Source: Comamonadaceae bacterium (lineage in GTDB: Bacteria; Pseudomonadota; Gammaproteobacteria; Burkholderiales; Burkholderiaceae_C). Taken from it: a DNA stretch of 64,000 nt. Both the position numbers and the translations under genes were made by a program. Location of the stretch: assembly GCA_947452785.1 (NCBI GenBank), contig CANGDZ010000004.1, positions 1 through 64,000 of the forward strand, read 5' to 3'. Numbering within the stretch: position 1 is the first letter of the stretch; every line of letters begins with the position of its first letter. This document shows, piece by piece, positions 9,708-20,700 of this stretch. A model generated the notes under the pieces. It did no database searches. It was not told the DNA's origin and was given only the letters and a program-made list of their open reading frames with translations.

Positions 9708-10792
9708 GCAGCAGCGCCAATTTCCAGCTCTGCCAATTGCTGCGCGGCTTCATAGGCTTGCAAGGCGTGGACTACGTCTTGCAAATCGCCTTCCATGATG
9801 CTCAGCAGTTTGTACAGCGTCAGATTGATGCGGTGGTCGGTCAAGCGGCCTTGCGGAAAGTTGTAGGTGCGGATGCGGTCGGAGCGGTCGCCACTGCCAA
9901 TCAGGCTTTTGCGCTCGGCCGCGTCTTTGGCGGCGCGCTCTGAGCGGTCTTTTTCTTGAATCCTTGCCGTCAGCACTTTCAAGGCCTGGGCTTTGTTGCT
10001 GTGCTGGCTGCGGCCGTCTTGGCATTCGGCCACGATGCCGGTGGGCAAGTGGGTGATGCGCACCGCTGAGTCGGTTTTGTTGATGTGCTGCCCCCCCGCA
10101 CCGCTGGCGCGGTAGGTGTCAATGCGCAAGTCGGCCGGGTTGATCTTGATCGCCTCGGCCTCGTCGGGCTCGGCCAACACGGCCACGGTGCAAGCGCTGG
10201 TGTGGATGCGGCCTTGCGTTTCGGTGGCGGGTACGCGCTGCACTCGATGGCCGCCGGACTCGAACTTGAGTGCGCCATACACCTGGTCGCCTTCGATGCG
10301 GATCACGACCTCTTTGTAGCCGCCCAGTTCACTGGGCGACTCGGAGATGATTTCGGTTTTCCAGCCTTGGTTTTCCGCGTAGCGCGAGTACATGCGCAGC
10401 AGATCGCCAGCAAACAGGGCCGACTCGTCGCCGCCGGTGCCTGCGCGGATTTCGACAAAGGCGGGGCGCGCATCGTCAGGGTCTTTAGGCAACAGCATGC
10501 GCTGCAGTTCGGCCTCCAGCGTTTCCAATTCGGCGCTGGCGCTGGCCACTTCTTCTTCGGCCATTTCGCGCATTTCTTCGTCAGCCATCAGGGCTTGCGC
10601 GGCTTGCAAATCCTGGCTGCGTAATTGGTGTCGGGCGTAGCGCGTGGCCACGGCGCTGACCTCGGCATGCTCGCGCGAGAGCTTTAAGAACTGCGTCATG
10701 TCGCGCATGATGTCTTCTCGCGACAGCAAAAAGTCCAGTTCCTGCAGCCGCAAGGCGTAGCGCTCGAGTTGGGTTTTTAAAAATGACTTCAT
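9704..10792 (-). CDS. prfA: Peptide chain release factor 1 (RF1)
   Basis: RF1 recognises UAA and UAG and releases the nascent chain. The 362-residue product carries the stop-codon recognition tripeptide in [14 protein letters not shown] (PAT) and the universally conserved GGQ ([17 protein letters not shown]), target of the adjacent PrmC. The start was moved from the track's 10834 to the ATG at 10792, giving [20 protein letters not shown] and a length equal to the family norm (E. coli 360). The 147-base gap to hemA contains short inverted repeats (GCTTGC/GCAAGC and AGCAG/CTGCT) but no obvious terminator. Confidence 0.97.
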   Translation of the reverse strand: MKSFLKTQLERYALRLQELDFLLSREDIMRDMTQFLKLSREHAEVSAVATRYARHQLRSQDLQAAQALMADEEMREMAEEEVASASAELETLEAELQRMLLPKDPDDARPAFVEIRAGTGGDESALFAGDLLRMYSRYAENQGWKTEIISESPSELGGYKEVVIRIEGDQVYGALKFESGGHRVQRVPATETQGRIHTSACTVAVLAEPDEAEAIKINPADLRIDTYRASGAGGQHINKTDSAVRITHLPTGIVAECQDGRSQHSNKAQALKVLTARIQEKDRSERAAKDAAERKSLIGSGDRSDRIRTYNFPQGRLTDHRINLTLYKLLSIMEGDLQDVVHALQAYEAAQQLAELEIGAAA

Positions 10793-10939
10793 GTCTTCAG
10801 CGGTAGGGGGAGCGTTGTAGGGGCTTGCCTGCAAGCGATGGCTTGTTGGACCGGGCCGGGTGCATCGCCAGCAGACTGGCTGCTACTGTGGGCAGGGCAG
10901 GGCAAGGGTGCGTTGCAGCGAGAACAGTTTGCGAGGTCG

Positions 10940-12211
10940 CTAACGCTCGTTGCGCAAAAACAGCCGTTGCACGGCCTGCGCGGTCTGCTGTGCATGCTCG
11001 GTATCGGCAGCCCTCAATTCGGCCATGGCGCCGTGCAGCATTTTTTGCGTCAAGCCGCGCGACAGCGCTTCCAATACTTTTTCTGGGCTCTCGCCTTTGG
11101 CCAGTAATTTGTGGGCGCGTTGAAGTTCTGCCTCACGCCAGGCCTCGGCTTGGGCTTGCAACTCGCGGATCAAGGGCACGGTGCCGCGTTGCACCATCCA
11201 GTGCATAAAGCTTTGCACCCCCGCGTCAATGATGACCTCGGCCTGAGCCACTGCCGCTTGGCGGTGTGCCTGGCCGGTTTGCACCACGCTGGCCAAATCG
11301 TCGACGGTGTACAGGTAGACGTCTTCCAGTGATTTGACTTCGGGTTCAATGTCGCGCGGCACGGCCAAGTCGACCATGAACATGGGGCGGTGCTTGCGTT
11401 TCTTGAGGGCCCGCTCCACCGCGCCCAAGCCAATCAAAGGCAAGGTGCTGGCGGTGCAGCTGATGACGGCATCAAACTCGTGCAGACGATCGGGCAAATC
11501 GGCCAGGCGCATGACTTCGGCCCCATAGCGGGCCGCCAGTTTCTCGCCGCGCTCCAAGGAGCGGTTGGCAATCGTCATGCTTTTCGGTTGTCGCGCCGCG
11601 AAGTGGGTCGAGACCAGCTCGATCATTTCGCCCGCGCCGACAAACAACACCTTGATGGTCCGCAAATCTTCAAACAGCTGGCTGGCCAACCGCACCGACG
11701 CGGCGGCCATGCTGATGGAATGCGCGCCAATCTCTGTGGTTGAGCGCACGTCTTTGGCCACCGCAAAACTGCGTTGGAACAACTGATTCAAGGTGCTGCC
11801 CAGCGCGCCGGCTTGATCAGCGGCGCGCACGGCGTCTTTGAGCTGCCCCAAAATTTGCGCCTCGCCCAGCACCATCGAGTCCAAACCGCTGGCGACGCGA
11901 AAGGCGTGCCGCGCCACATGGTCTTCTTCCAGCAAGTAGGTGTGCTGGCGCAGCTCATGGGGCGAGACGCCGCCGGTGTGCGCCAGCCAGTTCAAAGTGT
12001 CGGTCATGGCCGACTGATCGGCGGCGCAATACACCTCGGTGCGGTTGCAGGTCGACAGGATGGCCGCTTCAGGCAGCTTTTGCGTGCGTTGCGATAAGTT
12101 TTGACGCAAACCTTGCAAAGTGGGCGGCAATTGGTCCAAGGCGAACGCAAACCGACCGCGCAAATCGAGCGGTGCGGTGGTGTGGTTTAAGCCTAAGGCC
12201 CAGACTGCCAT
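10940..12211 (-). CDS. hemA: Glutamyl-tRNA reductase HemA
   Basis: First committed enzyme of the C5 route to tetrapyrroles; it reduces glutamyl-tRNA to glutamate-1-semialdehyde with NADPH. The 423 residues begin [20 protein letters not shown], the family signature, and include the catalytic Cys in [11 protein letters not shown] and the NADPH-binding [10 protein letters not shown]. The C-terminal dimerisation helix region ends near QRLFLRNER. It is the first gene of the hemA-prfA-prmC group. A perfect TATAAT lies only nine bases before the start codon, see the separate promoter entry. Confidence 0.97.
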   Translation of the reverse strand: MAVWALGLNHTTAPLDLRGRFAFALDQLPPTLQGLRQNLSQRTQKLPEAAILSTCNRTEVYCAADQSAMTDTLNWLAHTGGVSPHELRQHTYLLEEDHVARHAFRVASGLDSMVLGEAQILGQLKDAVRAADQAGALGSTLNQLFQRSFAVAKDVRSTTEIGAHSISMAAASVRLASQLFEDLRTIKVLFVGAGEMIELVSTHFAARQPKSMTIANRSLERGEKLAARYGAEVMRLADLPDRLHEFDAVISCTASTLPLIGLGAVERALKKRKHRPMFMVDLAVPRDIEPEVKSLEDVYLYTVDDLASVVQTGQAHRQAAVAQAEVIIDAGVQSFMHWMVQRGTVPLIRELQAQAEAWREAELQRAHKLLAKGESPEKVLEALSRGLTQKMLHGAMAELRAADTEHAQQTAQAVQRLFLRNER

Positions 12212-12219
12212 ATCCGGCC

Positions 12220-12225
12220 ATTATA
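12220..12225 (-). promoter_or_regulatory. Candidate hemA -10 box (TATAAT), possibly leaderless mRNA
   Basis: On the minus strand a perfect TATAAT stands eight bases before the hemA ATG at 12211. If used at normal spacing, transcription would start within a few bases of the ATG, giving little or no leader. No good TTGACA is visible 16-18 bases upstream. The assignment is by consensus only. Confidence 0.4.
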
Positions 12226-12312
12226 AAAGTACCCCACACCGAAACCGGGGTTTTCTTGAAATCCAGCCTGAAACGCCGGTTCCCGCTGGAATTGACGGCA
12301 CAATCTCAGCGC

Positions 12313-12594
12313 ATGAGCTTCTTGCAAATGGTGCTGCACCTGTTGTTTTTCTTTCTGCCCGCCTTGGCCTTGGCAGCGTGCAGCGTGCTGTGCAGCGCTT
12401 GGCGATTTCGCCCCGGCGCTTCCACACCATGGACACGCCGCTGGGCCTGGAATGCGGCTGCGGGTGCGTTGGTGTTGCTGGCGGGCTTGGTCGTTTTTGA
12501 CAACGACGGCAAGATGGCCACTTACGCCGCCTTGGTCGTGGTCAGTGCTACGGTCGAGTGGGTGTTGCAAAAAGGCTGGCGGGCGCGCTTATGA
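12313..12594 (+). CDS. Small hydrophobic membrane protein, unknown function
   Basis: The 93-residue product starts MSFLQMVLHLLFFFLPALA. It has one long N-terminal hydrophobic segment (about residues 3-25), a basic loop (RRWAW) and one or two further hydrophobic stretches (AAAGALVLLAGLVVF; YAALVVVSATVEWVL), so it is probably a 2-3 helix inner-membrane protein. The track start at 12172 overlaps the hemA coding region on the other strand and adds residues with no membrane character, so I use the ATG at 12313. Neighbours (hemA, ugpQ) are in the opposite orientation and give no functional clue. I do not recognise a family. Confidence 0.6.
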   Translation: MSFLQMVLHLLFFFLPALALAACSVLCSAWRFRPGASTPWTRRWAWNAAAGALVLLAGLVVFDNDGKMATYAALVVVSATVEWVLQKGWRARL

Positions 12595-12643
12595 CTTTGG
12601 CGCTGAGAGCCGCCCTGTAATTGGCTTGCTTATCTGTACGCAA

Positions 12644-13413
12644 TCACGTCGGGCTGAACAGGTCCACCCGGTCGGTGATGATGCCGTCGGTGCCCAGTGC
12701 CAGCAAATGCGCTGAGGCCCATTCGTCGTTCACGGTGTAGCTCAGGCAGCGCATGCCTGCGGCGTGTACCTGTTCCACGGTCTGCGTGTCCCACAGCGCG
12801 TAGTTGCACACCACAGCTTGGCAGCCCAGTTCTTGGGCTTGCGCCAACCAACCGTCACGCCAACTATCAAGAAGCAGGCCGCGCGGCAAATGCGGCGCGG
12901 TGGCTTTCGCGCCAGCCAAGGCCTCGGGTTGGAACGAAGTCAACAAGGGCGCGATCTCTGTGCCCGATTCGGCACCTGCCCACAAGGCCGCAGCCTCGCG
13001 GCCCACCACTTCGCCCGTGTGTCGTTCGGTGCCTGGCGTGGGTTTGATTTCGATGTTCAGCAGGTAGTGGTTGTGGCGGCAAAACCGGGCCAGATTGGCC
13101 AGCGTGAGCAACGGCTCGCCCGCATAGGCGCGTGAGTGCCAGCTGCCGGCGTCCAGTTGAGCCAAGTCGTGCCAAGGCTGATCCCCGCCCACGCCGTGGC
13201 CGTTGGTGGTGCGGTTCAAGGTGGCGTCGTGCATCAAGAACACCACGCCGTCGCTGCTGAGTTTGGCGTCGCATTCGAACATGCGGTAACCGTGCTGCGC
13301 GCCCAGTCGGAAAGCGACCAAGGTGTTCTCGGGTGCCAGTTTGCCTGCGCCGCGGTGCGCGACCCAGCGGGGGTAAGGCCAGTCGGGTAATGCGTGGGGT
13401 GGCGAGGCGTTGT

Positions 13414-13417
<4 letters not shown>
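12644..13417 (-). CDS. ugpQ: Glycerophosphodiester phosphodiesterase UgpQ
   Basis: Cytoplasmic GDPD that hydrolyses glycerophosphodiesters to glycerol-3-phosphate and an alcohol. The TIM-barrel family motifs are present: [17 protein letters not shown] with a catalytic His at residue 21, [11 protein letters not shown] with metal-binding acids, and [13 protein letters not shown] with the second catalytic His. Length is 257 residues (E. coli 247). It overlaps ugpC by four bases and is the last gene of ugpBAECQ, the same order as in E. coli. The context says imported diesters are split after uptake. Confidence 0.94.
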
Positions 13418-14442
<1,025 letters not shown>

Positions 14443-14445
14443 GCG

Positions 14446-15297
14446 TTATTTCTCGGTATCGACCAGGCCCTTGACGAACCATTTCTGCATCAGGACCACC
14501 ACCAGCGCGGGCGGCAACATGGCCAAGATGGCGGTCGCCATGACCAAATTCCATTCCACTTGGCCGTCTGCTCCCGCCGTCATGCTGCGGATGCCCATGA
14601 CGATCGGGTACATGCGCTCTTCGGTGCTCATCAGCAAGGGCCAAAGGTACTGGTTCCAGCCGTAAATGAACTGGATTACAAACAAGGCCGCCATGCTGGT
14701 GCGCGACAGAGGCAGCAACACATCCCAAAAGAAGCGCATCGGCGAGGCGCCATCCATCTTGGCGGCTTCAGCCAGTTCATCGGGCACGGTCAAGAAAAAC
14801 TGTCGGAACAAAAAAGTGGCTGTGGCCGAGGCAATCAACGGGATGGTCAAGCCAGCAAAGCTGTTGACCATGCCAAAGTCGGCGATCACTTGGTAGGTGG
14901 GCACAATGCGCACCTCGACCGGCAGCATCAGTGTGACAAAAATGCCCCAGAACACGACTTTGCGAAACGGGAAGTTGAAATAAACGAGCGCAAAAGCGCT
15001 GAGCAAAGAAATGGTGATCTTGCCAAAAGCAATGCTCAGGGCGGTGACCAAGCTGACCCACATCATGCGGGCCACAGGCACTTGGCTGGTCACGCCAGGG
15101 CCCTCACCCATCAAGATGGTGCGGTAGTTGGTCCAAGCATCTTGGCCAAACCAGAGGGGAATCGGTGATTGCGCCATCTCTTGCGCTGAATGGGTGGAAC
15201 CCACCAAGGCCAGGTAGATGGGAAAGACGATGATCAGCACACCCAGGGCTAAAAGGGCATGCGAGAAAAAGTCAAGCCAGCGGTGTCGTTCAACCAT
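14446..15297 (-). CDS. ugpE: sn-Glycerol-3-phosphate ABC transporter permease UgpE
   Basis: Inner-membrane permease of the Ugp importer (283 residues; E. coli 281). About six transmembrane helices are visible, beginning with the segment around ALLALGVLIIVFPIYLAL. The cytoplasmic EAA loop that contacts UgpC is present (EAAKMDGASPMRFFW). Only one base separates it from ugpA upstream and three from ugpC downstream, so all are translated from one message. Assignment as UgpE rather than UgpA follows from operon order and length. Confidence 0.94.
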   Translation of the reverse strand: MVERHRWLDFFSHALLALGVLIIVFPIYLALVGSTHSAQEMAQSPIPLWFGQDAWTNYRTILMGEGPGVTSQVPVARMMWVSLVTALSIAFGKITISLLSAFALVYFNFPFRKVVFWGIFVTLMLPVEVRIVPTYQVIADFGMVNSFAGLTIPLIASATATFLFRQFFLTVPDELAEAAKMDGASPMRFFWDVLLPLSRTSMAALFVIQFIYGWNQYLWPLLMSTEERMYPIVMGIRSMTAGADGQVEWNLVMATAILAMLPPALVVVLMQKWFVKGLVDTEK

Positions 15298-15298
15298 G

Positions 15299-16192
15299 TC
15301 AGTAATTTACTTTGCGTTCAACATAGCGAAATTGCAGCACGGTCAGGCTGATCACGATCACCATCAGGATCACCGACTGGGCTGCCGAGCCACCCAGGTC
15401 CATGGCTTTGAAGCCATCAAAGTAGACCTTGTAAACCAGGATGGCGGTGTCCTTGCCTGGGCCGCCTTTGGTGGTGGCGTCCACAATGCCGAAGGTTTCA
15501 AAAAAGGCGTACACGGTGTTCACCACCAGCAAGAAAAAGGTGGTGGGCGTGAGCAAGGGCAATTGCACGGTCCAAAACCGCTGCCAGACGCTGGCACCGT
15601 CAATCGACGCAGCTTCGACCAATGATTTCGGAATGCTTTGAAATCCGGCCAGGAAAAACAAGAAGTTGTAGGAAATTTGCTTCCAGACGGAGGCGATGAC
15701 GATCAAGGTCATGGCGTGCGAGCTGTTGAGCAAAATATCCCAATGGACGCCGCACTTCTCTAGCAGGTAGGCGACCAAGCCCACCGATGGTGAGAACAAA
15801 AAGAGCCACAGCACACCGGCCACCACGGGTGCGACGGCGTAGGGCAAGATCAACAGACTGCGGTAAATCCAGATGCCGCGCACAATGCGATCAGCAAAAA
15901 ATGCCAGGAGCAAGGACAAGGAAATACCCAGACCCGCCACCAGCACGGAAAACAAGGCCGTGGTTTTGAACGAGGCCAGGTAGGTGTCATCGCGCCACAA
16001 AGCGGCAAAGTTTTCCAAGCCGTTCCATTGCACCGAAGTGCCAAAAGCATCGGACTGTTGCAAAGACTGCACCAAGGCCTGACCTGCGGGCCAAAAGAAA
16101 AACGCCAAAATAATGAAGCCTTGGGGCGCAATCAGCACCCAAGGCAACCAGCGTGAACGGAAAAGTACTTTTTTATCGCTGCTCAAAATCAC
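15299..16192 (-). CDS. ugpA: sn-Glycerol-3-phosphate ABC transporter permease UgpA
   Basis: The second permease of the Ugp importer, 297 residues (E. coli 295), with about six membrane segments. The N-terminal [20 protein letters not shown] is typical of the MalF/UgpA class. The EAA loop reads [15 protein letters not shown]. The gene is separated from ugpB by 55 bases that hold a strong stem-loop, a common arrangement that lowers permease expression relative to the binding protein. Confidence 0.94.
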   Translation of the reverse strand: MILSSDKKVLFRSRWLPWVLIAPQGFIILAFFFWPAGQALVQSLQQSDAFGTSVQWNGLENFAALWRDDTYLASFKTTALFSVLVAGLGISLSLLLAFFADRIVRGIWIYRSLLILPYAVAPVVAGVLWLFLFSPSVGLVAYLLEKCGVHWDILLNSSHAMTLIVIASVWKQISYNFLFFLAGFQSIPKSLVEAASIDGASVWQRFWTVQLPLLTPTTFFLLVVNTVYAFFETFGIVDATTKGGPGKDTAILVYKVYFDGFKAMDLGGSAAQSVILMVIVISLTVLQFRYVERKVNY

Positions 16193-16194
16193 TC

Positions 16195-16224
16195 AAGCCA
16201 GCAGACTTTCGCGTCTGCTGGCTT
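16195..16224 (-). terminator. Intercistronic stem-loop between ugpB and ugpA
   Basis: A perfect 12-bp inverted repeat (arms AAGCCAGCAGAC and GTCTGCTGGCTT) around a 6-nt loop lies just after the ugpB stop and ends three bases before the ugpA ATG. No long T-run follows on the minus strand (GAGTGATTTTGAG), so it is more likely a partial terminator or a 3' stabiliser of ugpB mRNA than a full stop. It could also hide the ugpA ribosome site. Confidence 0.7.
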
Positions 16225-16247
16225 GCCTTCTGTGAAGCCCTGAAGAA

Positions 16248-17561
16248 TCAGGACTTGTTGGCTTTTTCGAATTTTTCCAGCAACTCGTTGCCGCGCTTGA
16301 CGATGCTGTCCAAGGCTTCTTTGGCAGATTTTTTACCCGCCCAGACCTGCTCCAACTCTTCGTCTTCAATGGTGCGAATCTGCACATAGTTGCCCAAACG
16401 GATGCCGCGCGACTTTTCAGTGGTCTTGCGGATCATCTGGTTGACCGACACGTCCGTACCTGGATTTTGCTTGTAAAAACCAGATTCCTCAGTCATCTTG
16501 AAAGACGCCATGGTCACAGGCAGGTAACCGGTGCGCTTGTGGTTAGCGGACTGGATCGCAGGGTCCGACAGGTAGTTGAAGAATGCGGCCACGCCTTTGT
16601 ATTCTTCAGCTTTTTTACCGGCCATGGCCCATAAGCTGGCGCCACCGATCACGGTGTTTTGCGGCGCACCGGCCACATCGGGGTAGTAAGGCAAGGTGCC
16701 GACGGCGAACTTGAATTTGGCATTCTTGCTCACGCCTGCGTAAGCAGCAGAAGAGTTGATGCTGATCGCACATTCACCCGATTCAAAATTGGCACCGGCG
16801 TTGCCAGCACGACCCTTGTAAACAAACAAGCCTTGTTGGGCCATGTTGCCCAAGTTTTCAATGTGGCGCACATGCAAAGGCGAATTCAGCACCAAGCGGG
16901 CGTCCATGCCCTTCATGCCGTTGCCTTTGGTGGCCAGTTCGGTGTTGTGCCAGGTGGAGAAGCTCTCCAGCTGGGTCCAGCCTTGCCATGCGGTAGTGAA
17001 CGGGCACTTGTGGCCGTTAGCCTTGAGCTTGGCCGCGGCCAAAGCGACTTCAGGCCAAGTTTGGGGCAATTTCTCGGTCGACACGCCGGCGGCCTTCAAT
17101 GCATCCAAGTTCACCCACATCACCGTGGTGGAACTGTTAAAGGGGAAGGACATCATCTGGCCGTTGGGCGCGGTGTAGTAACCCGACACGGCTGGCACAT
17201 AAGCCTTGGCGTCAAACTTGTAGCCGCCATCGCGCATGATTTTTTCAACTGGAATGACCACGCCTTTGGAGGCAGAAGCCATCATCGTCGCAGTGCCCAC
17301 CTCAAAGACTTGCAGAATATGCGGTGCATTGCCGGTCCGGTAGGCCGCCACTGCAGCAGTCATGGACTCGTCATAGTTACCCTTGAAGACAGGAACCACT
17401 TTGTAGTCTTTTTGTGTGGCATTGAAATCTTTGGCGATGTCACCCACCCAGTCGCCCAAAGCGCCGGACATGGAGTGCCACCATTGGATTTCGGTTTGGG
17501 CCTGCGCCGACATGCTGCTGGCGGCAAGCGCCATGGCAGCCAGTGTGAATTTGAATTTCAT
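16248..17561 (-). CDS. ugpB: sn-Glycerol-3-phosphate-binding periplasmic protein UgpB
   Basis: High-affinity periplasmic receptor for glycerol-3-phosphate and glycerophosphocholine-type diesters. It has a clean Sec signal peptide (MKFKFTLAAMALAASSMSAQA) and the extracellular-solute-binding family 1 fold; IQWWHSMSGALGDWVGDIAK is characteristic of UgpB. The 437-residue length matches E. coli UgpB (438). It is the first gene of the operon and its upstream region carries a candidate PhoB box, consistent with induction by phosphate starvation. Confidence 0.95.
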   Translation of the reverse strand: MKFKFTLAAMALAASSMSAQAQTEIQWWHSMSGALGDWVGDIAKDFNATQKDYKVVPVFKGNYDESMTAAVAAYRTGNAPHILQVFEVGTATMMASASKGVVIPVEKIMRDGGYKFDAKAYVPAVSGYYTAPNGQMMSFPFNSSTTVMWVNLDALKAAGVSTEKLPQTWPEVALAAAKLKANGHKCPFTTAWQGWTQLESFSTWHNTELATKGNGMKGMDARLVLNSPLHVRHIENLGNMAQQGLFVYKGRAGNAGANFESGECAISINSSAAYAGVSKNAKFKFAVGTLPYYPDVAGAPQNTVIGGASLWAMAGKKAEEYKGVAAFFNYLSDPAIQSANHKRTGYLPVTMASFKMTEESGFYKQNPGTDVSVNQMIRKTTEKSRGIRLGNYVQIRTIEDEELEQVWAGKKSAKEALDSIVKRGNELLEKFEKANKS

Positions 17562-17608
17562 TGCGTCGTCCTAAAGGGTGGAAGTTGGACACACCATAAC
17601 GTGTTTGT

Positions 17609-17648
17609 GTGACATTTTGATTAAGGATCCGTGATGCAGGAATGACAA
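17609..17648 (-). promoter_or_regulatory. Candidate PhoB box array upstream of ugpB
   Basis: Read on the minus strand, heptamers resembling the PhoB half-site CTGTCAT/C occur at an 11-base repeat: TTGTCAT (17648-17642, 6/7), GCATCAC (17637-17631), a weak CCTTAAT (17626-17620) and ATGTCAC (17615-17609). The 11-base phasing is that of Pho boxes, and ugp operons are known Pho regulon members in E. coli. Two of the four units are poor, so this is a candidate only. Confidence 0.5.
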
Positions 17649-17727
17649 TTCGGGGTTTCCATAAGGTTTGCTTGTTTGTGCAACCCTGGTGAAGAAGTGA
17701 CTTCACGGGGAAGGGTTATGTTGCACT

Positions 17728-17740
17728 GCGATAAAATCGC
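17728..17740. promoter_or_regulatory. Short palindrome with TAAAAT, possible -10 region of the FAD/FeS gene
   Basis: GCGAT-AAA-ATCGC is a 5-3-5 inverted repeat containing TAAAAT (5/6 match to a -10 hexamer), 55 bases before the ATG at 17795. No convincing -35 is visible at the right spacing. Confidence 0.25.
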
Positions 17741-17794
17741 CCCTCAGCCTATGGCGCACACCTGTGCCTGGTCCAGGCTGCGACTGGTTAGACA

Positions 17795-20700
17795 ATGAAC
17801 GCACCCACAACGCTCCAAAACCTGATGCAAGCCGACGAGTCGGCGCCGCGCCTGCGCGAGATTCCCTACAACTACACCAGTTTCTCGGACCGGGAAATTG
17901 TGATTCGTCTTTTGGGCTCCCGCGCCTGGGAGTTGCTGAACCAGCTGCGCCAGGAACGGCGTACCGGCCGTTCGGCCCGCATGCTGTACGAGGTGCTGGG
18001 TGATATTTGGGTGGTGCAGCGCAATCCCTACCTGCAAGACGATTTGCTGGACAACCTCGGCCGGCGCCAAATGCTGGTCGACGCCCTGAACCACCGTCTG
18101 GGCGAAGTGCAAAAGCGCCGTACCCCCGAAGCCGATGCGCCCCGTGATGCGCTGGTGGGCGAATTGCTGACCCTGGCGCAACAGGCCTTGAAAGCTTTTG
18201 ACCAGGCCATTGCGGCCATGGCCAGCTTGCGTCGCCAGACACAAAAAGCCCTGGGCCGCCTGACGGCCAAAGACAACATCAAGTTTGACGCGCTGTCGCG
18301 CGTCAGCCATGTGACCGACGCCACCGACTGGCGTGTGGAATACCCGTTTGTGGTGCTCACGCCCGACAGCGAAGCCGAAATGGCGCAGCTGGTCAAAGGC
18401 TGTATTGAGCTGGAGCTGACCATCATTCCGCGTGGCGGTGGCACCGGTTACACCGGCGGCGCGATCCCGTTGACTTGGCAAAGCGTGGTGATCAACACCG
18501 AAAAGCTCGAAGGCATGAGCCAGGTGGAACTGCTGGACCTGCCGGGTGTGGACCGCCCCGTGCCCACGCTGTGGACTGAAGCCGGTGTGGTCACGCAGCG
18601 CGTGGCCGATGCGGCTGAGCGCGCAGGTTTTGTGTTTGCGGTTGACCCGACCTCGGCCGAGGCCAGCTGCATCGGAGGCAACGTCGCCATGAACGCCGGT
18701 GGCAAAAAAGCCGTGCTGTGGGGCACAGCGCTCGACAACTTGGCCAGCTGGCGCATGGTCACGCCCGACGCCGAATGGCTGGATGTGGTGCGCATGGACC
18801 ACAACATGGGCAAGATCCACGACGCCGAAGTGGCCACCTTTGAGCTGCGCTACTTCAAAGCCGACGGCAAAACTCCGCTGCGCACCGAAACCTTGGTGAT
18901 TCCCGGCAAAACGTTCCGCAAGGAAGGCCTGGGCAAGGACGTGACTGACAAGTTTTTGGCCGGTTTGCCGGGCGTGCAAAAAGAGGGCTGTGATGGCCTG
19001 ATCACCAGCGCCCGCTGGGTGTTGCACCGCATGCCCGAACACACCCGCACCGTGTGCATGGAGTTCTTTGGCAACGCCAAAGACGCCGTGCCCAGCATTG
19101 TGGAGATCAAAGACTTCATGTTTGCCGAGCAAAAACGCTCGGGCGTACTTCTGGCCGGCTTGGAGCATTTGGACGAGCGCTACATGCGCGCCGTGGGTTA
19201 CACCACCAAGTCCAAGCGCGGTCATTTTCCCAAGATGCTGTTGCTGGCCGACATTGCCGGCGACAACCCCGATGACGTGGCACGCGTGACGTCTGAGGTG
19301 GTGCGCTTGGCCAACTCACGCAGTGGCGAAGGCTTTGTCGCCATCAGCCCTGAAGCGCGCAAGAAATTCTGGGCCGACCGCAAACGCACGGCCGCCATCA
19401 GCCGCCACACCAACGCCTTCAAGGTCAACGAAGATGTGGTGATCCCGCTGCCGCGCATGGCCGAGTACACCGATGGCATCGAGTACATCAACATCGACTT
19501 GAGCTTGCGCAATAAGCTGGCCCTGTGCAACGAGCTGGAGCAGTTTTTGGCACGCGGCAACTTGCCCTTGGGCAAGCAAGAGGACGCCAACGACATTCCC
19601 GCCGCCGAGCTGCTCGAAGAGCGCGTGGGTCAAGCATTGGCGGTGGTGCGCGAGACGCGTGCCTTGTGGCAAGGTTGGCTGAACGACCTGGACGGTTTGT
19701 TTTTGCCTTTGCAAGACCACAGTCTGCGCGCCAGCTGGAAAACCCAGATTCGCGAGCCTTTGCGCGCTATTTTTTCGGGCGCAGCTTTCGAGCCGATCCT
19801 GTCCGAATGCACCGCCATTCACAAACGTGTGCTCAAAGGGCGCGTGTGGGTGGCCTTGCATATGCATGCCGGTGACGGCAATGTGCACACCAACATCCCG
19901 GTCAACAGCGACAACTACGACATGCTGCAAACCGCGCATGAAGCGGTCACCCGCATCATGGCGTTGGCGCGCAGCCTGGACGGCGTGATCTCTGGCGAGC
20001 ATGGCATTGGCATCACCAAGCTCGAATTCATGAGCGATGCCGAGTTGCAACCGTTTGCCGATTACAAACAGCGCGTTGACCCGCAAGGGCGCTTTAACAA
20101 AGGCAAGTTGATGCGCCATGTCAAAGGCCCGCAAGGCGAAACCTTGCAAGCCGATTTGACCAACGCCTACACCCCCAGCTTTGGCCTGATGGGCCATGAA
20201 TCGCTGATCATGCAGCAGTCGGACATTGGCGACATTGCGGCCAGCGTGAAAGACTGCTTGCGCTGCGGCAAGTGCAAACCCGTGTGCGCCACCCATGTGC
20301 CGCGCGCCAATTTGCTGTACAGCCCACGCAACAAAATTTTGGCCACTTCCCTGCTGGTGGAAGCCTTTTTGTACGAAGAGCAAACCCGCCGCGGCGTGTC
20401 GATCAAGCATTGGCAAGAGTTTGAGGACGTGGCCGACCATTGCACGGTGTGTCACAAATGCCTGTCGCCTTGCCCGGTGAAGATCGACTTTGGCGACGTG
20501 ACCATGAACATGCGCAATTTGCTGCGCAAGATGGGCAAGAAGAGTTTCCGTCCGGGTAATGCCGCAGCCATGTTCATGCTCAACGCGACCAACCCCGAAA
20601 CCATCAAGCTTGCGCGCGCCGCCATGGTGGGTGTGGGTATGCGGGCGCAGCGTTTTGTGGCCGGCCTGCTCAAGGGCGTGGCGCGCAAGCAGACCAGTGC

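Noticed and set aside
17689-17706. Inverted repeat GTGAAG...CTTCAC before the FAD/FeS gene as an operator
   Set aside because: An overlapping alternative palindrome (GAAGT-G-ACTTC) is equally good and neither has a regulator gene nearby; too short to claim.
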